Positions 18,861 through 27,765 of a stretch of DNA of 64,000 nucleotides are shown piece after piece. The notes beneath the pieces were generated by a model. That model was given only the letters and a program-made list of their open reading frames with translations. It was not told the origin of the DNA and ran no database searches. The stretch comes from Tillus elongatus (Eukaryota; Arthropoda; Insecta; Coleoptera; Cleridae). The stretch is taken from NCBI GenBank assembly GCA_964006375.1, contig OZ023267.1, positions 28,084,739-28,148,738 of the forward strand, in the 5' to 3' direction. Position 1 is the stretch's first letter; every line of letters starts with the position of its first letter. Position numbers and translations under genes: made by a program.

Positions 18861-20555
18861 TTGCCTTATATACTGGTCGAAATCAACCCCTCATTTCAAA
18901 TGCGACTTATGCTTGACACCGGTTCGATGAAATCGCTGTTATGTGAAAATATTGCCCATAATTTTTATTCCAAATTTATAGAGCATGAAAAATTTCAAAT
19001 TAAATCTGTTCACCAAACCAGTTTTCATAATGAAATTCTAAAAATTCCTCTACCAAGTATATTTAAAACAGGCAGAGCCAAATTTAAATTCTATGTATTT
19101 AACATCAATAATCAATATCATGGGTTAATTGGTACTGACCTTCTCAAACAACTGGGAGCTAAAATAGATTTTTATAATAGAAAATTGGTAACGAAGCATA
19201 CATGCATTCCCTTGTATTTACCATGTGACGACGACATACATCGCGAATGTAACTCGAAACCACAAGAATTAAATAACATAATACTGCCTGCGAGATGTGA
19301 AACAATAGTCAAACTTCCTATAGACTGTAGTTCCAACATAGGCATAATAAATAATATAAAACTCGAGTCAGGCGTAATTATTCCTGCATCTATCGTGACA
19401 GTTTCAAATGGCCAGGCTATAACCTCTATAGTGAATAGTAATGAAAATCCCGTACAGCTGATTATACATAAAGCTATTTATGCAGAACCTGTTTCAACTA
19501 ACGAATTAAATTCCATTCATCATAACAAAGATATCGACTTAGAAAACATAGATGGTACTGCTAATGAAATTGACAAATTACAAATTCAAAATTTAAACAG
19601 ATTAAGACTTGATCACACTAATGACGAAGAACGAGACATGATAGAAAACTTATGTTACGAGTACAGAGACATATTTTATTGCGAAGGTGTCCCATTATCA
19701 TTTTCTAATCAAGTTAAACATAGTATTAGGTTATCTAATCCTAACCCAGTATTTGTTAAGCCATATCGATTACCTGAAGCTCAAAAGCAAGAAGTCAAAA
19801 GACAAATTGACGACTTGTTAAGACAAAAAATTATTCAGCCATCTTCCAGCCCGTGGAATAGCCCTGTCCTGATTGTTAACAAAAAATCAGATGCCAGTGG
19901 CAAACAAAAATTTCGCATGGTCATAGACTATAGACGTCTTAATGAACAAACTATTGGTGATAAGTATCCCTTACCCAATATTTCGGAAATATTGGATAAA
20001 TTAGGTCGTAGCCAGTATTATACCACTTTAGACTTAGCCTCAGGATATCATCAAATTGAAATGAATCCTGAAGATATGGAAAAAACTGCCTTCAGCTCTG
20101 AAGGGGGGCACTATATGTACAGGCGTATGCCATTCGGGTTGAAGGGAGCGCCTAGTACCTTTCAAAGGGCTATGGATAATATCCTTAGGGGTATTCAAAA
20201 TGAAAAATGTTTTACCTACCTTGATGACATCATAATTTTCAGTACTTCTTTGCAAGAACACATAGAAAGGTTGACAAATGTATTCGAAAGGTTAAGAAAG
20301 GCTAATTTAAAAATACAGCTTGACAAGAGTGAATTTTTAAAAAAGGAAGTAGCCTACCTCGGGCACATTATCACGTCCGAAGGCGTGAAACCAAATCCTG
20401 ATAAAGTAAAGGCTGTAAGAGAATTCCCCATACCTAAAACAAGAAAAGAGATCAAAGGATTTCTAGGTCTTGTAGGGTACTACCGAAAATTTATTAAAGA
20501 CTTCGGTAAATTAACAAAACCATTGACTCGATGCTTAAAAAAAATGCAACTATAG
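18861..20555 (+). CDS. pol: Errantivirus Pol, first part: protease and reverse transcriptase
   Basis: Open in the -1 frame relative to gag; the first codon given is TTG, so translation must come from gag by frameshift and the frame is open further upstream. Protease: LMLDTG with the catalytic Asp at about residue 19. Reverse transcriptase: 'FRMVIDYRRLNEQT', 'YYTTLDLASGYHQIEM', 'MPFGLKGAPSTFQRAMD' and the catalytic 'YLDD' at about residues 453-456, then the thumb/connection ('YLGHIITSEGVKPNPDKV'). The frame stops at 20553-20555 at the RT-RNase H boundary, next to a run of eight A (20537-20544) where the second part overlaps in another frame. Either a real single-base indel or a homopolymer sequencing error. 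Confidence 0.88.
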   Translation: MPYILVEINPSFQMRLMLDTGSMKSLLCENIAHNFYSKFIEHEKFQIKSVHQTSFHNEILKIPLPSIFKTGRAKFKFYVFNINNQYHGLIGTDLLKQLGAKIDFYNRKLVTKHTCIPLYLPCDDDIHRECNSKPQELNNIILPARCETIVKLPIDCSSNIGIINNIKLESGVIIPASIVTVSNGQAITSIVNSNENPVQLIIHKAIYAEPVSTNELNSIHHNKDIDLENIDGTANEIDKLQIQNLNRLRLDHTNDEERDMIENLCYEYRDIFYCEGVPLSFSNQVKHSIRLSNPNPVFVKPYRLPEAQKQEVKRQIDDLLRQKIIQPSSSPWNSPVLIVNKKSDASGKQKFRMVIDYRRLNEQTIGDKYPLPNISEILDKLGRSQYYTTLDLASGYHQIEMNPEDMEKTAFSSEGGHYMYRRMPFGLKGAPSTFQRAMDNILRGIQNEKCFTYLDDIIIFSTSLQEHIERLTNVFERLRKANLKIQLDKSEFLKKEVAYLGHIITSEGVKPNPDKVKAVREFPIPKTRKEIKGFLGLVGYYRKFIKDFGKLTKPLTRCLKKMQL

Positions 20556-22696
20556 TTCATGATAGTAGTTTTATAGAAGCTTTCGAAACATGCAAAAATA
20601 TATTAATGAATGACCCCGTATTACAATACCCTGATTTCACAAAACCCTTTATACTCACTACGGATGCTTCCAATGTAGCACTTGGAGCTGTCCTTTCTCA
20701 AGGGTCAGTAGGTAATGATAAACCTATTAGTTATGCTTCTCGTACCCTCAATGAAACAGAGCAGAGATACTCCACCATTGAACGGGAACTTCTTTCTATT
20801 GTTTGGGCCACCAAATACTTCCGCCCCTATCTTTATGGTCGTAAGTTCTATATATATATATATATATATACTGACCACAGGCCTTTAGTATGGCTTATGC
20901 AACTAAAGGAACCCAATTCAAAATTAACACGTTGGCGTTTAAAACTCGAGGAATATGACTATGAAATAATTTATAAAAAAGGGTCTCTAAACTGCAACGC
21001 AGATTCCTTGTCCCGCATCCAAGTTAATGCTTTAGAGGATGCAGAAATTTCATCAATCGCTAATAATTTTGATGAGGACGAAAGACCTCTCCAAGATTTA
21101 CAAAGGCAGCTCAACACCCCAAATTTTGATGACGTTGTGCAACCAACTGAACCCGAATATATTCCGCCAATGAGCCCTCCAGAACTCTCTTTTATTCCAG
21201 TAGAAATTCCTAGCACCTCAAGCAACACTATTCCACCTATAAGCCGAACAGACAAAACAACACTTGAACAAAATAACGACTTACGAGACAGTGATCATTC
21301 ACAAGTAAATGTAGAACCAAAAATAGGTATTCAGATATCAGATGTTCCTATAGAAAAACAACTAAACCAATATTATATATCTCCCGTACATAATAATCCA
21401 AGACCAGTAAAACAACTAAAGGTTAACAATCAAAATAAATATTTGGTACAAATCCCGAGAAATGATAATCGACAAGCAATCATAAATTTTCTAAAGGAAT
21501 ATACTACAATAGGCAAAAGGTATTACTTTAATTTCGAAACAGAAAAATTATACCAAGATTTCTGTTCAGTGTATGTGGAAATATTTAACAACAATGCACC
21601 CATTATTATCAGTTGCCCCAAGCATCGTCTGCCCTTAGCCGACGATGAAGAGATTAACGAGGTAATTAGAAATTATCACGAGGGAAAAACTAACCATAGA
21701 GGTATAATAGAAACTATAAAACAAATATCCAACAAGTATTACTTTCAAAAAATGCGTGAAAAAATAACGGCTTATATTAATGAATGTGAAATTTGCAAGC
21801 GAGCCAAGTACGATAGAAATCCACCCAATATACCCTTAATGCTAACAGACACCCCTAGTAAACCCTTTCAGGTTATACATGCTGACACCTTTATAATAGA
21901 AAATCAAGTATTCTTAACAATCATTGATACTTTCTCAAAATTAGGGACAGCAATACCTATAAGTAGTAAGAATCCGGTAGAAACTGCTAATGCATTCATA
22001 CAGTATTTTACGTACTATGGCACACCCGAACACATCATTATGGACAGTGGAACCGAATTTCGAACGGAAATCATCCAAAATCTTTTAGAGCTTCACAAAA
22101 TTAAAATTCATTTTACTACACCTAAAAATCCAAATTCTAACGGTCCCATTGAAAGACTACACTCAACACTAATTGAAAACGTTCGAATATTACGACAAAC
22201 GTACACTAAAGACCCCATAAAATATTTAATGAACTACGCCCTTCTGGCATACAACTCAACTATACATACATCTACAAATCACACCCCCTTAGAAATAACC
22301 TTTGGACACACCTCTAATAGGGATATTTTCGATATAAATGATCATGAAAAGCTATTACAAGATTATCTAATATCGCACAAAAATAAATTAAAAATATTAT
22401 ATGAAAAGGTGAAAGAATTAATAGAGAAAAATAAGCTTCGCTCCATTTCTAACGCTAATAATAGAACCAATGATACCGACTTATTTAGAGATCAAACACA
22501 TGTATATACAAAAGTAGACAAACGAAACAAGAATAACCCTAAATTTGACGGCCCCTACGAGGTTGTAAGCATATCTGACAAAAATATAATGACTTTAAGA
22601 AAAAACAAAAAATTGTCTAAACGTCATTTACGAAATCTAAAACGACCTAATGTTTCAGGTCCATCTTCCTTATCCAAACCCAAGGACAAAGAATAA
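20531..22696 (+). CDS. pol: Errantivirus Pol, second part: RNase H and integrase
   Basis: 721 codons, out of frame with the first part. RNase H: 'ILTTDASNVALGAVLSQ' (about residues 41-57) and 'YSTIERELLSIVWATKYF' with catalytic acidic residues. A run of TA (20849-20871) adds an in-frame Ile/Tyr string just before the conserved TDHRPLVWL (about residue 116), an expansion absent from the family pattern. Integrase: zinc-binding HHCC region ('YHEGKTNHRG', 'ECEICKRAK') and the DDE triad at about residues 452 (HADTF), 505 (MDSGTEF) and 541 (PIERLHS), spaced D-52-D-35-E as expected. The C-terminal tail holds 'FDGPYEVVSI'. The frame ends 44 bp before the env ATG at 22741. Confidence 0.88.
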   Translation: MLKKNATIVHDSSFIEAFETCKNILMNDPVLQYPDFTKPFILTTDASNVALGAVLSQGSVGNDKPISYASRTLNETEQRYSTIERELLSIVWATKYFRPYLYGRKFYIYIYIYTDHRPLVWLMQLKEPNSKLTRWRLKLEEYDYEIIYKKGSLNCNADSLSRIQVNALEDAEISSIANNFDEDERPLQDLQRQLNTPNFDDVVQPTEPEYIPPMSPPELSFIPVEIPSTSSNTIPPISRTDKTTLEQNNDLRDSDHSQVNVEPKIGIQISDVPIEKQLNQYYISPVHNNPRPVKQLKVNNQNKYLVQIPRNDNRQAIINFLKEYTTIGKRYYFNFETEKLYQDFCSVYVEIFNNNAPIIISCPKHRLPLADDEEINEVIRNYHEGKTNHRGIIETIKQISNKYYFQKMREKITAYINECEICKRAKYDRNPPNIPLMLTDTPSKPFQVIHADTFIIENQVFLTIIDTFSKLGTAIPISSKNPVETANAFIQYFTYYGTPEHIIMDSGTEFRTEIIQNLLELHKIKIHFTTPKNPNSNGPIERLHSTLIENVRILRQTYTKDPIKYLMNYALLAYNSTIHTSTNHTPLEITFGHTSNRDIFDINDHEKLLQDYLISHKNKLKILYEKVKELIEKNKLRSISNANNRTNDTDLFRDQTHVYTKVDKRNKNNPKFDGPYEVVSISDKNIMTLRKNKKLSKRHLRNLKRPNVSGPSSLSKPKDKE
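22653..22658 (+). promoter_or_regulatory. Likely env splice acceptor
   Basis: TTTCAG inside the 3' end of pol. The env frame is open from just after a stop at 22648-22650, and the phase matches the donor at 17360. Confidence 0.55.
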
Positions 22697-22740
22697 CATT
22701 AGACAAGATCAATGACAACCCCGGACTATTATCAATTAAC

Positions 22741-24378
22741 ATGGGCAAAATGCAAAATTCCATTGACAAATGGACCATTATTCGAGTAATCCCTTTAACA
22801 CCACTTCTCAATGGGTTTCGTTCCATAGATAAACAGTCCCAAGATATCCATGACATTATTCACAATTCCACACATTCTAATCTTTATCAAAACGAGATAC
22901 AAAATTACCAAAATATCCTTTCCCATCAAATTGTGGAGACACAAAAAATATTTAACCAAATTATACCCTCTAATAATAATCGTAATAAAAGAGGACTAGT
23001 TAATGCTGTAGGTACAATCATAAAGACCTTAACAGGCAACATGGACGCAGACGATGCAGAACGTTATGATACGGCAATTTCTCAATTAACATCAAATCAA
23101 GACAAAATTAAAACAATAGTTGATAATCAAATCATGTTAACAGAACAGGCCATAGAAAAATTTGATAAAACCATATCCTCGGTCATTTTAAACCAAAACA
23201 AAATTGAGGAACGTTTGCAGTTGATCACTTTAGGTTTCGAACAGGAAAAAATTAATAACGAACACATAATGCGTCTGCAGATGGTGTATATACAATTGAT
23301 TACAGAAATCATTAATATTAAAAGCATTTTAAGCACATTAGTTAACGCAATAACTTTTGCAAGATTAGAAACAATGCATCCATCCATATTAGAACCTGAA
23401 GACTTACTAATAGAACTTAAAAGAATTGAGAGTTTTGTAACCAATCTCCCCTATAAGCTTGATGCAAATAATGTAGCTTTATACGAGGAGGTGTCAATAA
23501 TTAACTGTTACTACAAAAATTATACTTTAGTGTTTGCTATTGAAATTCCATTAGTAGAATCTAAACATTATAACTATTACCACCTTTATGCATTTCCTGT
23601 GAAACAAGGTCCTAGTCAAAATTATACCGTCATCATCCCTCAATCGAAATACCTAGCCCTTAACGATGAAAGCTATAACTTACAAAACACACTATGCCAA
23701 GAAGTCAGCCCTGGAGACTACTTATGCAGAGGTCAAACGATGAATCAGATCAGTAATAGCAGCCCTTGTGAAGTCCAATTGGTCAAGTTCACCACCAGAT
23801 ACGAAACTTGCGAACACCACCCAGTCAACATACAGCAGATGAAGAGCCAGAAGATAAGTGCAAACAAATGGATAATGGTATTCCCCCGTGAAAGTACAGC
23901 ACACCAACGATGCCGTAGCCGACAAGAAACCACAAATCTAGAAGGAAGCTACTTGGTTCAAATCCCCGAAGGATGTCAAATGACAGTAAATAAGCAAATG
24001 TTCTCCCCATCTCACAATGAGATAGTATCTACCTACCACATCCAACTACCCAAGTTGAAGCTTACCAACTTTCAGCTACAAGAGGTAGTAAATACAGCCC
24101 CAATCAAATTAGAATCAATAGATCTGGATGAATTACAAAAAACAAAGCATCAACTACAACACCAACGGTCATTATTGAATGCAGTTCAACATCCGAAAGT
24201 AAGCCTGTCTACTAGCATCTGGACCATCCTGTTGTACGTGATTGTTGCCCTCATAGCAGTCTATGCTTTATGGAGACTAAGAAAACCAACCAAAGAACCA
24301 AGATCCAACACCAACCAACAACAACAAAGATGCCCCATGGAAGAAATCCCCCTGGAGAATATCACTTTGAAAATTTAG
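22741..24378 (+). CDS. env: Errantivirus Env (fusion glycoprotein)
   Basis: 545 codons from the internal ATG; the mature reading frame very probably starts further upstream (22659) through splicing, because the internal ATG gives no signal peptide. Features: furin-type site RNKR (residues 81-84) followed at once by a Gly/Ala-rich fusion-peptide-like segment ('GLVNAVGTII'), two long helical regions with coiled-coil character, a Cys-containing ectodomain, one membrane span near residues 494-513 ('ILLYVIVALIAVYALW') and a short basic tail. This is the layout of the gypsy/baculovirus-F-related fusion proteins. No stop or frameshift within the frame. Confidence 0.85.
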   Translation: MGKMQNSIDKWTIIRVIPLTPLLNGFRSIDKQSQDIHDIIHNSTHSNLYQNEIQNYQNILSHQIVETQKIFNQIIPSNNNRNKRGLVNAVGTIIKTLTGNMDADDAERYDTAISQLTSNQDKIKTIVDNQIMLTEQAIEKFDKTISSVILNQNKIEERLQLITLGFEQEKINNEHIMRLQMVYIQLITEIINIKSILSTLVNAITFARLETMHPSILEPEDLLIELKRIESFVTNLPYKLDANNVALYEEVSIINCYYKNYTLVFAIEIPLVESKHYNYYHLYAFPVKQGPSQNYTVIIPQSKYLALNDESYNLQNTLCQEVSPGDYLCRGQTMNQISNSSPCEVQLVKFTTRYETCEHHPVNIQQMKSQKISANKWIMVFPRESTAHQRCRSRQETTNLEGSYLVQIPEGCQMTVNKQMFSPSHNEIVSTYHIQLPKLKLTNFQLQEVVNTAPIKLESIDLDELQKTKHQLQHQRSLLNAVQHPKVSLSTSIWTILLYVIVALIAVYALWRLRKPTKEPRSNTNQQQQRCPMEEIPLENITLKI

Positions 24379-24409
24379 CTTCCCTAAATTTTCTATCTGG
24401 CCCCGGAGG

Positions 24410-24751
24410 AGTTATGGTTGCACCACCCGGTATACTACACACACCAAGGCTACTGTCAGCACATATGGGTACGTTGCGCTACACCGGCTTTTCCGTCGAC
24501 TCAGCGTCCGGTTGAAGTGCAGCGACATTACCGAGGGGAAATTGATCAGCAATTAATAGTCTATAAATATATGTCGAACATTAATATTCAACAGTTAGTC
24601 TTTGCCATCCAGCCTTAATGGTATTAGATTACTCATATGTATTTTATTGTAATTTTTATATTATTTAAATTTTAATATATATATCGTTGTACTGTAACTT
24701 CAAGTAAATAAATTTAACTTTATGAAGTTCAATTGAAGTACAACTCTAAGT
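24410..24751 (+). repeat. Errantivirus 3' LTR
   Basis: Same ends as the 5' LTR. The purine-rich 'ggagg' just before it is the probable plus-strand primer, although the tract is short. Followed by CGCG, the target duplication. Confidence 0.92.
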
Positions 24752-25450
24752 CGCGTTTCCTCATCCAGCTCAATTTCCGGGGCGCATTGTTTGAAATTCA
24801 TGATTTCCTTATTCTTGGTAGACCTAGACCCTGAACGGGTAGGAACTTCCAAACCGTTTTCTCGAAAAAATTTCTCTAGCCGTCCTGCGATTTTTTATTT
24901 GGCAGTTTTCCAGCACAGGTCTTGCTGTTATCTGCTCGGGATTCTCGCACAAACATTTTCATTTTCCGGACCTTAGGTTAAACCTGCTAAAGTCACCCTT
25001 AAACAGTCCGTGGCCAGTGAACAGGCTTACCTTCCTGTGACTCCAGCTCTTGAGTTTCACGCCCACGCTCTCTGTGTACCTATATGTGGTCCTATTCTTC
25101 GTTTCCTCATTCCACACCTCGTAGGAGCATTATATTGGTTACCGGAGCCTCTACACTCAAATGACCCAAGGGGTCACTTCTGATGGCTTTTGCCCTCGTG
25201 TCGGCCTCTAAAATATTTTTGAACTGGTCGCTACCCCAGCGCAGATTTATTTGTGTTCCCGCGCGCTCCACTTTTGCACTTTTCTTTGGATTCTGTCGGC
25301 CGTTGCTTCCTCCTGGTGAGAATTTCCGACTCTGCTTTTGGTCAGTCGGTTTCTTTCACTCGAATGTCGAAAGGCCGGCTCCTGATGAGTTACGGGTAGT
25401 TTTTGTCTATGTTTGTGCATGCTCCGCCTGCACAAGTATCAAGATTTCAG
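24752..25450 (-). pseudogene. C-terminal part of a LINE polyprotein with RNase H-like end
   Basis: Minus-strand reading gives 'TYRYTESVGVKLKSWSHRKV', 'SLFTGHGLFKGDFSRFNL' and 'KCKCLCENPEQ…VLENC': the end of the RNase H domain plus the Cys/His cluster found at the C-terminus of R1/I-type LINE pol genes. Frames change several times, so it is old. The errantivirus inserted near its 3' end (CGCG), leaving the last codons at 16613-16716. Confidence 0.55.
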
Positions 25451-25664
25451 GGTGCCGAGTTTGTCAACTGCGGTGTTAAAAATTTTTTTTTTTCGGAGAA
25501 ACGTATCCTAACCTGTTCAAGCTATTTACAAAAGGAAGGTTCACATAGCATGTGACTTCTTTTGTCAATTACTTGGATGATTAAATATTAGCCAACCAAA
25601 TCGTAGTGGTTAAAAACAAGTGGGTTGGCTGTTATTTGAAAATCAGTTATTATGATTTGAAATG
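25451..25664. other. Short spacer
   Basis: Contains a T11 run (25488-25498) and an imperfect inverted pair 'agccaacc…gggttggct' (25591-25633). Nothing else seen. Confidence 0.35.
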
Positions 25665-25825
25665 TAATAATCAAAATTCACTACCATAACGTACTTGCTG
25701 CACCCAGACTGTTTTTTAGTAAATTTTCGTAGAAATGATTTACTAATGATGAGATTGCTAACAATATCAATAAACGCCGTTTCTGCACTCGGACTACTTT
25801 TAGTGAATTTTCGTAGGAAAGATTC
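25665..25825 (+). repeat. Fragments of the GTGAATTTTC family: one 3' end, two 5' ends
   Basis: 25672-25712 is a 3' terminus (aaaattcactaccataacg, then cttgctgcacccag). It is followed directly by two 5' termini, 25715-25770 (tagtaaattttcgtagaaa…) and 25799-25825 (tagtgaattttcgtaggaa), the second interrupted by a LINE. A 3' end abutting a 5' end is what a tandem or end-to-end insertion of the family would leave. Confidence 0.6.
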
Positions 25826-26261
25826 TTCTTCTTCTTCTATTGCTTATCCATTAATGGATATTCGCGATCACATGTGCCCATTCTTCCCTATTTTTGATGT
25901 CTCTGAATAGGTCTCCTACAGTTTTCCATTGTCTCACGTTCCTGAGCCATGACATCCTCTTCCTGCCGACTCCTCTCTTCCCCTCGATCTTTCCTTCGTT
26001 TACTAATTGTAGGAATTGGCATCTTTCATTCCGTATTACGTGGCCCATATATGCTGTTTTTCTGCGCTTGATGGTGTTCAACAGTTCACGTTCTCTTATT
26101 ACCGTTCTTAGGATCTCCCCGTTTGTTTTTCTGGCCGTCCATGTGACTTTTAGTATACGTCGGTATGTCCACATTTCGAAGGCTTCTAGTATATTCATGG
26201 TATTCACTTTTAGCGTCCAGCCCTCCACACCATTTAGTAACACTGACCACACGTAACATTC
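25826..26261 (-). mobile_element. 5'-truncated LINE with 11-bp target duplication
   Basis: AGGAAAGATTC occurs at 25815-25825 and 26262-26272. Between them, on the minus strand, is the C-terminal part of a LINE reverse transcriptase (next entry) with a GAA-type tail at its 3' end (plus-strand ttcttcttcttc at 25826). It interrupts a 5' terminus of the GTGAATTTTC family, so that family copy is older. Confidence 0.8.
25851..26252 (-). pseudogene. LINE reverse transcriptase C-terminus
   Basis: 133 codons, uninterrupted: 'MWTYRRILKVTWTARKTNGE', 'IKRRKTAYMGHVIRNERCQF', 'KIEGKRGVGRKRMSWLRNVR', ending 'VIANIH'. This is the well-known tail of RTE/craniofacial-development-protein-2-like LINE proteins of insects. 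Catalytic domain absent (5' truncation), so it is not active although it has no stop. Confidence 0.75.
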
Positions 26262-26272
26262 AGGAAAGATTC

Positions 26273-27316
26273 ACTAATGAGGAAATCGCTAACAATGTGA
26301 GTCTAAAATTCAGACATCAAGAAATTTGTGGAGCAAATGTAGAAATTTATGCCTAAAACCTATCGGTCTACAAGGAAGATGTGCATATTGCCGATCAGAA
26401 AAGAATAGGCGTTGTTAGTTAGTTAGTTAAAATGGATTAGATGGCATCGAAAGCTCAAGCCCAATAGCCACAAAAGAATAGGAAAACAAGGCTTTATTGC
26501 CACAAACGCAAGAAGTCAGCCTGAAATATATAATTGGTATTTTCCAAGAATGGCTAGAAAATGCTTTCAACCTACCTTGATTTTATTATTGTGAATAAAT
26601 TGTAGTTTTCTTAGTTAATCGTATTGGATCATTTTTAGTTTCTGTGTGTTTTTTGTATCGAAATTAATCAAATGAAATATGAAGAAAAAAAGGGTTGGTG
26701 ATCAATCTTAAACTGGACTTAAAAAAAAGATCAAACCTAGTTCAGTATACTTTTTAGATCGATTTATTATGTTGTTGAAAGGTCCCTATGCGATATTTTC
26801 GAAAAGAAGGTTCCAATATTTTTACTTCTGGTAATTTAGGGACACCTTCTGACAAACCGGCGTGACTATTAGCGTCTTGAAATTTGGAGCGACTGCAGGA
26901 GAGTTAAAATTATCCTAGTCTGGACCTGTTTTGACAGCTGCTATATCATTTTCCAGGTAATAACAGTAAGAGAAATGTCTACTTTATTTTTATTACTTTT
27001 ACGTAATTTGTCTGAAAAGGGTATTTTAAGTGGAAAATACTACACTGTACATTACACAGGTGTAAAGCACACAAAACGTGGATTGAATGAGCTTTAACAG
27101 AAAAATGATTTTAATTAATAGAATGCTATTCTCGGAATATCTTGGTGGGTGTAATTCTAAACGTAATTATGAATAATTAATTAAGATATAGAATACTTCA
27201 AAAGATTACATCACAGTTGAAATAACATCAAAGAGATTCAACACTGTATACCAAAAATTATCCTGGTCCTGAGATGCTATATACGGGGGTGTATTTATAT
27301 ATAGTTTACTGCTTCC
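26273..27316. other. Spacer with continuation of the family 5' end and a doubtful Cys-rich relic
   Basis: 26273-26300 completes the interrupted family 5' end ('actaatgaggaaatcg'). Bases 26360-26530 can be read in two frames as 'GRCAYCRSEKNR' and 'RLYCHKRKK', which loosely resembles the C-terminal Cys-rich domain of piggyBac-type proteins; the evidence is weak. The rest shows nothing. Confidence 0.3.
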
Positions 27317-27723
27317 ATGTACAGGGTGATTCTCTTGACTTTTCCACCCCACTTTTTTTCGTTATTTTTTGAGTTAGAAAGGCATTTCAAAAAGGGGCAT
27401 GTAGGGGATTTTATAAATTTTCTTACGATAATATATGTAAATATACAGCGTGTTTTTTTAAAAGTACACCCTTTTTTTAAATGTAACACCTTGTATATTT
27501 TTCGATTTTTCAAAACAACATTATTTTACGAGTTCAGTAATATACATGACATACATTTACATCATTCGTTAGGAAGATACAAGATGATAAAGTATTGAAA
27601 TCTGTTTAATCTATTCAGACAGGTAGGTACTTTATTGGCATATAATAATACGATATGCCATGAAAAATATTTAACTTGAATTGTTTGACATTTCTGATAA
27701 CGACACTGAGTATATGGTGTAAA

Positions 27724-27765
27724 ATGCCTTTAAATAAAGAAGAACGTAGTAATATTCTCGAAATA
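27724..27765 (+). pseudogene. Transposase first exon piece, 5' of the nested insertion
   Basis: Reads MPLNKEERSNILEIY, the start of an HTH of the mariner type. The frame continues at 29677 across the nested element once the TA duplication is discounted. Confidence 0.6.

Larger units (their letters stand above)
16717..24751 (+). mobile_element. Errantivirus (gypsy-type LTR element with env)
   Basis: Bounded by near-identical LTRs (16717-17060, 344 bp; 24410-24751, 342 bp) whose only difference I find is a 2-bp change in a TA run, which implies a recent insertion. LTRs start AGTT and the element is flanked by CGCG (16713-16716 and 24752-24755), the 4-bp target duplication typical of this class. 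Order is PBS, leader with a likely env leader exon, gag, pol (-1 frame), env. All main domains are present with catalytic residues; there is one frame break in pol and one simple-sequence expansion in RNase H. Errantiviruses move like retroviruses and some are infectious between cells. Confidence 0.92.

Noticed and set aside
20537..20555. Programmed frameshift between RT and RNase H
   Set aside because: No such site is known for the family at this position; an indel or homopolymer read error explains it more simply.
26360..26530. piggyBac C-terminal Cys-rich domain
   Set aside because: Only two Cys-containing snatches in different frames; too weak to call.
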